A stretch of 64,000 bases of DNA. It comes from Thalassospira lucentensis MCCC 1A00383 = DSM 14000. Its GTDB lineage: Bacteria; Pseudomonadota; Alphaproteobacteria; Rhodospirillales; Thalassospiraceae. Positions within the stretch are counted from its first letter, which is position 1. Each line of letters starts with the position of its first letter. Below, piece after piece: positions 61,701-64,000 of the stretch. Location of the stretch: NCBI RefSeq assembly GCF_000421265.1, contig NZ_ATWN01000001.1:124001-188000 (forward strand), given 5' to 3'. The position numbers were made by a program, and so were the translations under genes. The notes under the pieces are model-generated. The model worked only from the letters and a program-made list of their open reading frames with translations, made no database searches and was not told where the DNA came from.

Positions 61701-61826
61701 TGTACGGCCAAGGGTGATGATACCGAACGCCTTGCCTATCTTGTCGAGCACCTGAACCTTGATGATACCGCCGCTGAAAACTGGGCGTTTGAAATCGTCA
61801 ATACCGGGGCGGTGCCGATCAAGTGA
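58740..61826 (+). CDS. Large six-heme c-type cytochrome with P460-like N-terminal part
   Basis: 1028 aa from the ATG at 58740 (GGGGGAG upstream). Signal peptide LILAGIGCCLSGAVWAQS. Six CxxCH motifs: CVNCH near residue 229, CVGCH 367, CFGCH 438, CMACH 507, CGTCH 594 and CQECH 649. Residues about 140-260 (IPDGAIMVKEMYPQP, ASYDGWFWGWYG, CVNCHGSAKD) resemble the cytochrome P460 family. The last 350 residues contain LTGHKFPSGVGFRRAFVTFEV and HYQTVSAQDQVQIYQELV, as in other multiheme oxidoreductases. It is periplasmic, but no CcmA-H genes or partner reductase lie nearby. The reaction is not known. Confidence 0.82.
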   Translation: MFKRSSAAPLRALILAGIGCCLSGAVWAQSCSALRDAPLVPTDTALCKSLSATVADPSGLPLDQYEDALSKFFDNWCHRDTDAGWVRDKYVRDTGPFTASRDTTDINGQWTGTYHGTHSPVVIWYSPEMVTWLSKNRGAEDARPSTPTAIPDGAIMVKEMYPQPAAACAGEDPTRLWPTSGAAIMVRDQEASYDGWFWGWYGWPGSGWKADWPAGTSNGPPNMGFGQYCVNCHGSAKDMTFAEVRNLEGHPGQPEVFLSQDFFAGQYLGQDGGVAPSVKKITPSNDAPSDIHSLRAKLEKVPDPLGKARTSAHPDMAAILTAFAKTGSPFEYDLAPPSDMPSQTYDTVWMDADGPSAHSQFMTSDQCVGCHDAGSTGLQFDMTMPDPDGDRLLNMSPYATWRSSPMGLAGRDPIFFAQMASELQTFHSDKPELVQNTCFGCHGIMGQRQFQIDHNMAQQASATAGVQTAVDCGDFTRSMVDAIPYPANNSAAGHASYGALARDGISCMACHQMVLGKDATEKFKDAPQNACVLQRQETLNPDATGFAKTFTGSFLVGDADTLYGPFDKPQKHPMEYTLGITPAKGDAIKTSEMCGTCHTVHLPVLKDGKQVGTVYEQTTYAEWAFSGFRTGYTLDGGLPGGAGKMAMSCQECHMPSGDDKAKFRSKIASIQEYSNFPAAANTFGPELLDLETRDGFARHTLVGLNLFLVEMFQQFPDVMGIPTADPMLGDKGVDPLAYTERAMIKQARSDTVNIAIKDAAIKDGKLTSEVAIASLTGHKFPSGVGFRRAFVTFEVLDQDEKVIWASGRVNGAGVIVDQGGTPVDGELWWDNQCSARIDPLKRAHQPHYQTVSAQDQVQIYQELVSTPPLDGSSQYSCGHNVAPKGQLTTSFLSICAEVKDNRLPPAGYLPLKERIEISNALGAGDELAEDAGFTAIGDDPDYRTSTATGGDHVKYDIKLSDIDGTPASVRAKMSYQATPPFYLQDRFCTAKGDDTERLAYLVEHLNLDDTAAENWAFEIVNTGAVPIK

Positions 61827-61987
61827 TCTGAGGGTTGTTACCCTGCTGCGAAGATGGTTTACATTTCAGTTCAACCGCTGAGAGCTGGGAGTTTCTTGGT
61901 CGCGGGCTTAGGAAATAGCGATTGGGTTTCTTTGCCGTTACCGCCCTAGTCTAGGTGAATGGGTTAGTTAAGGCTGCTATTTCACAG

Positions 61988-62071
61988 CAACGTTATCGAA
62001 GAAGACAAGGGGGTTGATTTCGATTTCCTTGCCGGTCATCGTGGTAAGGAAAATCCCAAAGACACCCATTG
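61988..62071 (+). pseudogene. Relic of an IlvD/Edd-family dehydratase 3' end
   Basis: The deduced peptide DKGVDFDFLAGHRGKENPKDTH is nearly the same as the last residues of the intact dehydratase (DKGADFDFLVGHRGKEIPKDSH, 58436-58501), and the DNA matches at roughly 80 percent over about 80 nt. The TGA stop has become TGG. The 5' part of the gene is missing. The relic and the intact copy flank the multiheme cytochrome gene in direct orientation. Confidence 0.8.
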
Positions 62072-62102
62072 GTTGAAAATTAAATGGATAGCAGATTCAT
62101 TT

Positions 62103-62138
62103 CTGTCGCCGGACACCACGGTAGGTGTCCGGCGACTT
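62103..62138 (+). terminator. Terminator downstream of the dehydratase relic
   Basis: GTCGCCGGACACC and GGTGTCCGGCGAC form a perfect 13-bp stem with a 6-nt loop and TTTT directly after. It is similarly placed to the hairpins after the intact dehydratase. Confidence 0.8.
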
Positions 62139-62173
62139 TTAACCTCATGGAAAGCAGATCTGTCTAACTTAAC

Positions 62174-63151
62174 TCAGTTTGTGCAATGGGAGGCAACTAT
62201 TGCATTGTTCAACAGAAATACTGGAATTCCTTGCAAGTTAGAATACACTAATCCACATGGCTCGCACTTGAGACTGTGTTCGATTTTTGTCAGTTTACTG
62301 TGACACTTTGGGCACGCGTGCGACGGAGCTTTGGGAGAATTGACAGAGGTTGGATTTTTCTCAATCAGCACTAACGCGCCATGATGATACGCATCATGGC
62401 AATAAGGGACAAGTTCGTGCTTCAGAATCTTGTATCCAAGCTTTTTCACCGCAGGAATTATCCCCAAATTCCAGCCGCGATTGTACAACTTGGTTCTCTG
62501 TCCCTTGCTTCCTAGTTCGTAGGATGCCTCAATCACGAATACGTACTTACGGGCTACGCGATACATTTCTTGTATCGCTTCAAGTTCATATCCACCGAGC
62601 TCTTCGAGGCAATAGTGGCTGTACACAATATCAATGCTGTTATCTGGGTAAGGTAATTGAAGAATATTTGCAGCCGATAGTGTGTCTAAAGCGATTGATT
62701 TTTGGGCAGAAAAATCTCGTGCAAACTTGCATCTAGACCAAGATATGTCACTTCCATTGTAGGAGTTTTGTTCCTGATTTATAAATTCAGCCACTGGTAA
62801 AAGTGTTGTGCATTCTCCGGCACCCGCTTCTAGGACGGATCCGGGATCTTTACCTAATAGGCTAGCCACAAGTTCTGAGAGCCATTTATTGTGCAGGTCA
62901 ACTGATTCACCGTAGTTTACCTGTTTGATTTCTCCGTAGTGAGTTCCCAGAGACACTAGGCCGCCTTCATCATGCCTTCGCATGTATTCGTCAACATATG
63001 ATCCAGAACGCTTGTCATACGTAATGAGCGCATCCTGATAGTGTTCTTTCTGCAATCCGGCTGGCAGCTTTTGCAATGCTCTTTTAGCAAAAAACTTTAT
63101 CTTGCGTTTGATGATTGCACGGATGTTAATTTTTGTTCTTTTATCAGTCAT
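62174..63151 (-). CDS. SAM-dependent methyltransferase with C-terminal zinc-ribbon-like tail
   Basis: 325 aa. A basic N-terminus (KRKIKFFAKRALQKLP) precedes a class I methyltransferase domain (about 70-230): motif I VLEAGAGECTTLLPVAEF, motif II NGSDISWSRC, and DIVYSHYCLEELGG. The last 50 residues are Trm112-like: CPKCHSKL....LKCEPCGLVYSNLQGIPVFL, with two CxxC-type pairs. This recalls methyltransferases of surface-polysaccharide or small-molecule pathways that carry a zinc tail. It is AT-rich and its codons differ from those of the flanking genes, suggesting transfer. Substrate unknown. Confidence 0.8.
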   Translation of the reverse strand: MTDKRTKINIRAIIKRKIKFFAKRALQKLPAGLQKEHYQDALITYDKRSGSYVDEYMRRHDEGGLVSLGTHYGEIKQVNYGESVDLHNKWLSELVASLLGKDPGSVLEAGAGECTTLLPVAEFINQEQNSYNGSDISWSRCKFARDFSAQKSIALDTLSAANILQLPYPDNSIDIVYSHYCLEELGGYELEAIQEMYRVARKYVFVIEASYELGSKGQRTKLYNRGWNLGIIPAVKKLGYKILKHELVPYCHDAYHHGALVLIEKNPTSVNSPKAPSHACPKCHSKLTKIEHSLKCEPCGLVYSNLQGIPVFLLNNAIVASHCTN

Positions 63152-63198
63152 TTTTGACCTGTTAAAAATTTAATTTTATTAAACGAACTGCATATTAT

Positions 63199-63954
63199 TT
63201 AGCTTAAGGTCATCTTTGGTTCAATCGAACTTTTGTTTTCAACGGTATCGTTCAAGTTCGGATCTGTTTGAATTGACCTATTCTTTTGATCTATCTCTTG
63301 ACAGATATTGGTTAGCTCTAAGAAACTTGTCGCATGTTTGTCGGCAACGAGGTGCTTAACACCATTGTTTTTCTCAAAAGACACCGAAATAGAATAAGCT
63401 CCTACACTGCTTGCCGCTTCCATATCATTTGCATGATCACCAACCATGATAGTGGTGGCTGAGTTCTTTGGGGGCTGACCAAGTCGATCAAGAATGTAGC
63501 ACAGGAAACGTCCGTCGGGTTTCTTTACCTCGAATGAATCACCTCCGGCAATCACAGTGAACAGATCAGCAATGCCAAGTTTTTGCAGGATAGCCTTGCA
63601 CGGAGCTTCGGGTTTGTTAGATGCCAATGCAATCGTCCAGCCATCTGCTTTGAGGGCACGTAGAACATTTTCTGCATTCTCATAAAGACGGGTTTGGGTG
63701 TAGTTGGTGGCGACGTAGCGTGCGTTAAAATCAATATTTAGTTCATCAAGCGTTGCGTCGACGGGTGTTTTGCCCTGTGCGGCAAAGGCGCGTTTTGTCA
63801 GCATCCATGTGCCGTCGCCCAGCATGGCTTCGAGGTCGTGGCGCGCAAGCGGTGCCAGATCGTGCACGCCGAGCAACTCATTCATGGCAAAAAGCAAATC
63901 ATCGACCCCGTCAATCAGGGTGCCGTCGAGGTCGAACATGATGAATTTTGCCAT
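63199..63954 (-). CDS. HAD hydrolase (phosphoglycolate phosphatase-like), base composition changes mid-gene
   Basis: 251 aa. HAD motifs are complete: FDLDGTLIDG, LASNKPE, KKPDGRFL and MVGDHANDMEAA, with a helical cap between. AGGAG precedes the ATG. The first 65 or so codons are GC-rich like the core genome, whereas the rest (63199 to about 63740) is AT-rich, like the methyltransferase gene, and ends in a Ser/Asn/Lys-rich tail (IQTDPNLNDTVENKSS) not expected in this family. It may dephosphorylate 2-phosphoglycolate or a related metabolite. The gene looks like a mosaic at the edge of a transferred segment that includes the methyltransferase. Confidence 0.88.
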   Translation of the reverse strand: MAKFIMFDLDGTLIDGVDDLLFAMNELLGVHDLAPLARHDLEAMLGDGTWMLTKRAFAAQGKTPVDATLDELNIDFNARYVATNYTQTRLYENAENVLRALKADGWTIALASNKPEAPCKAILQKLGIADLFTVIAGGDSFEVKKPDGRFLCYILDRLGQPPKNSATTIMVGDHANDMEAASSVGAYSISVSFEKNNGVKHLVADKHATSFLELTNICQEIDQKNRSIQTDPNLNDTVENKSSIEPKMTLS

Positions 63955-64000
63955 GATGTGGGGCTCCTGAAATGGATTGTTTGATCGGGGTGGGTAAGTT

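Larger units (their letters stand above)
61827..62173. other. Intergenic region with a dehydratase relic and terminator
   Basis: No intact gene. Bases 61988-62071 are a decayed copy of the dehydratase 3' end; a perfect 13-bp hairpin with T4 follows at 62103-62138. 61827-61987 shows nothing that I can identify. An ORF at 62073-62303 is only a read-through of the relic. Confidence 0.6.

Noticed and set aside
62073-62303. Plus-strand ORF after the dehydratase relic
   Set aside because: It is read-through from the relic (the stop changed to TGG), crosses a terminator hairpin and runs into the antisense of the methyltransferase.

Overview
The window reads as a free-living alphaproteobacterium. 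GC is moderate (about 55 percent), genes are tightly packed with frequent 1-4 nt stop/start overlaps, and the gene content (fused cysNC, a CIO-type bd oxidase, a ChvE-GguAB sugar importer, a sigma54-controlled aldehyde dehydrogenase) resembles marine Rhodospirillales such as Thalassospira. The genus is an inference from gene content, not a database match.

Layout, left to right. 0-5 kb: a truncated Bax-type glucosaminidase, a GNAT acetyltransferase and the sulfate-activation operon cysD-cysNC. 5-16 kb: an MFS exporter, then five divergent paralogues of an unrecognised multi-pass membrane protein in two clusters (three at 6.7-9.2 kb, two at 13.9-15.9 kb), with an aminotransferase, a cupin protein and the cyanide-insensitive oxidase genes (plus an unlisted 40-aa subunit) between them. 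The intergenic regions here share repeated DNA motifs. 16-23 kb: a LysR/YeiH divergent pair, a secreted OB-fold-like protein, and a DUF779/aldehyde dehydrogenase unit facing its AcoR-like sigma54 activator; a good -24/-12 promoter and activator sites are visible. 23-33 kb: asparagine synthetase, GlpD with an odd repeat-encoded N-terminus, a GNAT, a secreted protein divergent from a two-component system, and a class III nucleotide cyclase.

32.9-40.3 kb is the most unusual part: an R-body-type locus, all on the minus strand, with eight RebB-family genes, a sigma factor with a long proline-rich insert, and two large low-complexity proteins I do not recognise. It ends beside a tRNA-Thr gene. One reb gene looks frameshifted at a seven-base homopolymer.

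40.8-51 kb: a glutamine amidotransferase, a low-GC orphan, then a DeoR regulator divergent from a compact operon (Fe/hexose-phosphate-type ABC importer, beta-CASP-like metallo-hydrolase, histidine phosphatase, HAD phosphatase), which looks like uptake and dephosphorylation of an organophosphate. MsrB, a secreted nuclease and an AAA ATPase follow. 51-58.5 kb: the gbpR / chvE-gguA-gguB-dehydratase sugar-acid module. 58.7-61.8 kb: a six-heme cytochrome with a P460-like N-terminal part. 61.8-64 kb: a decayed copy of the dehydratase 3' end with its own terminator, a low-GC methyltransferase, and a HAD gene that changes base composition partway along. No insertion sequence, CRISPR array, rRNA or prophage was seen.
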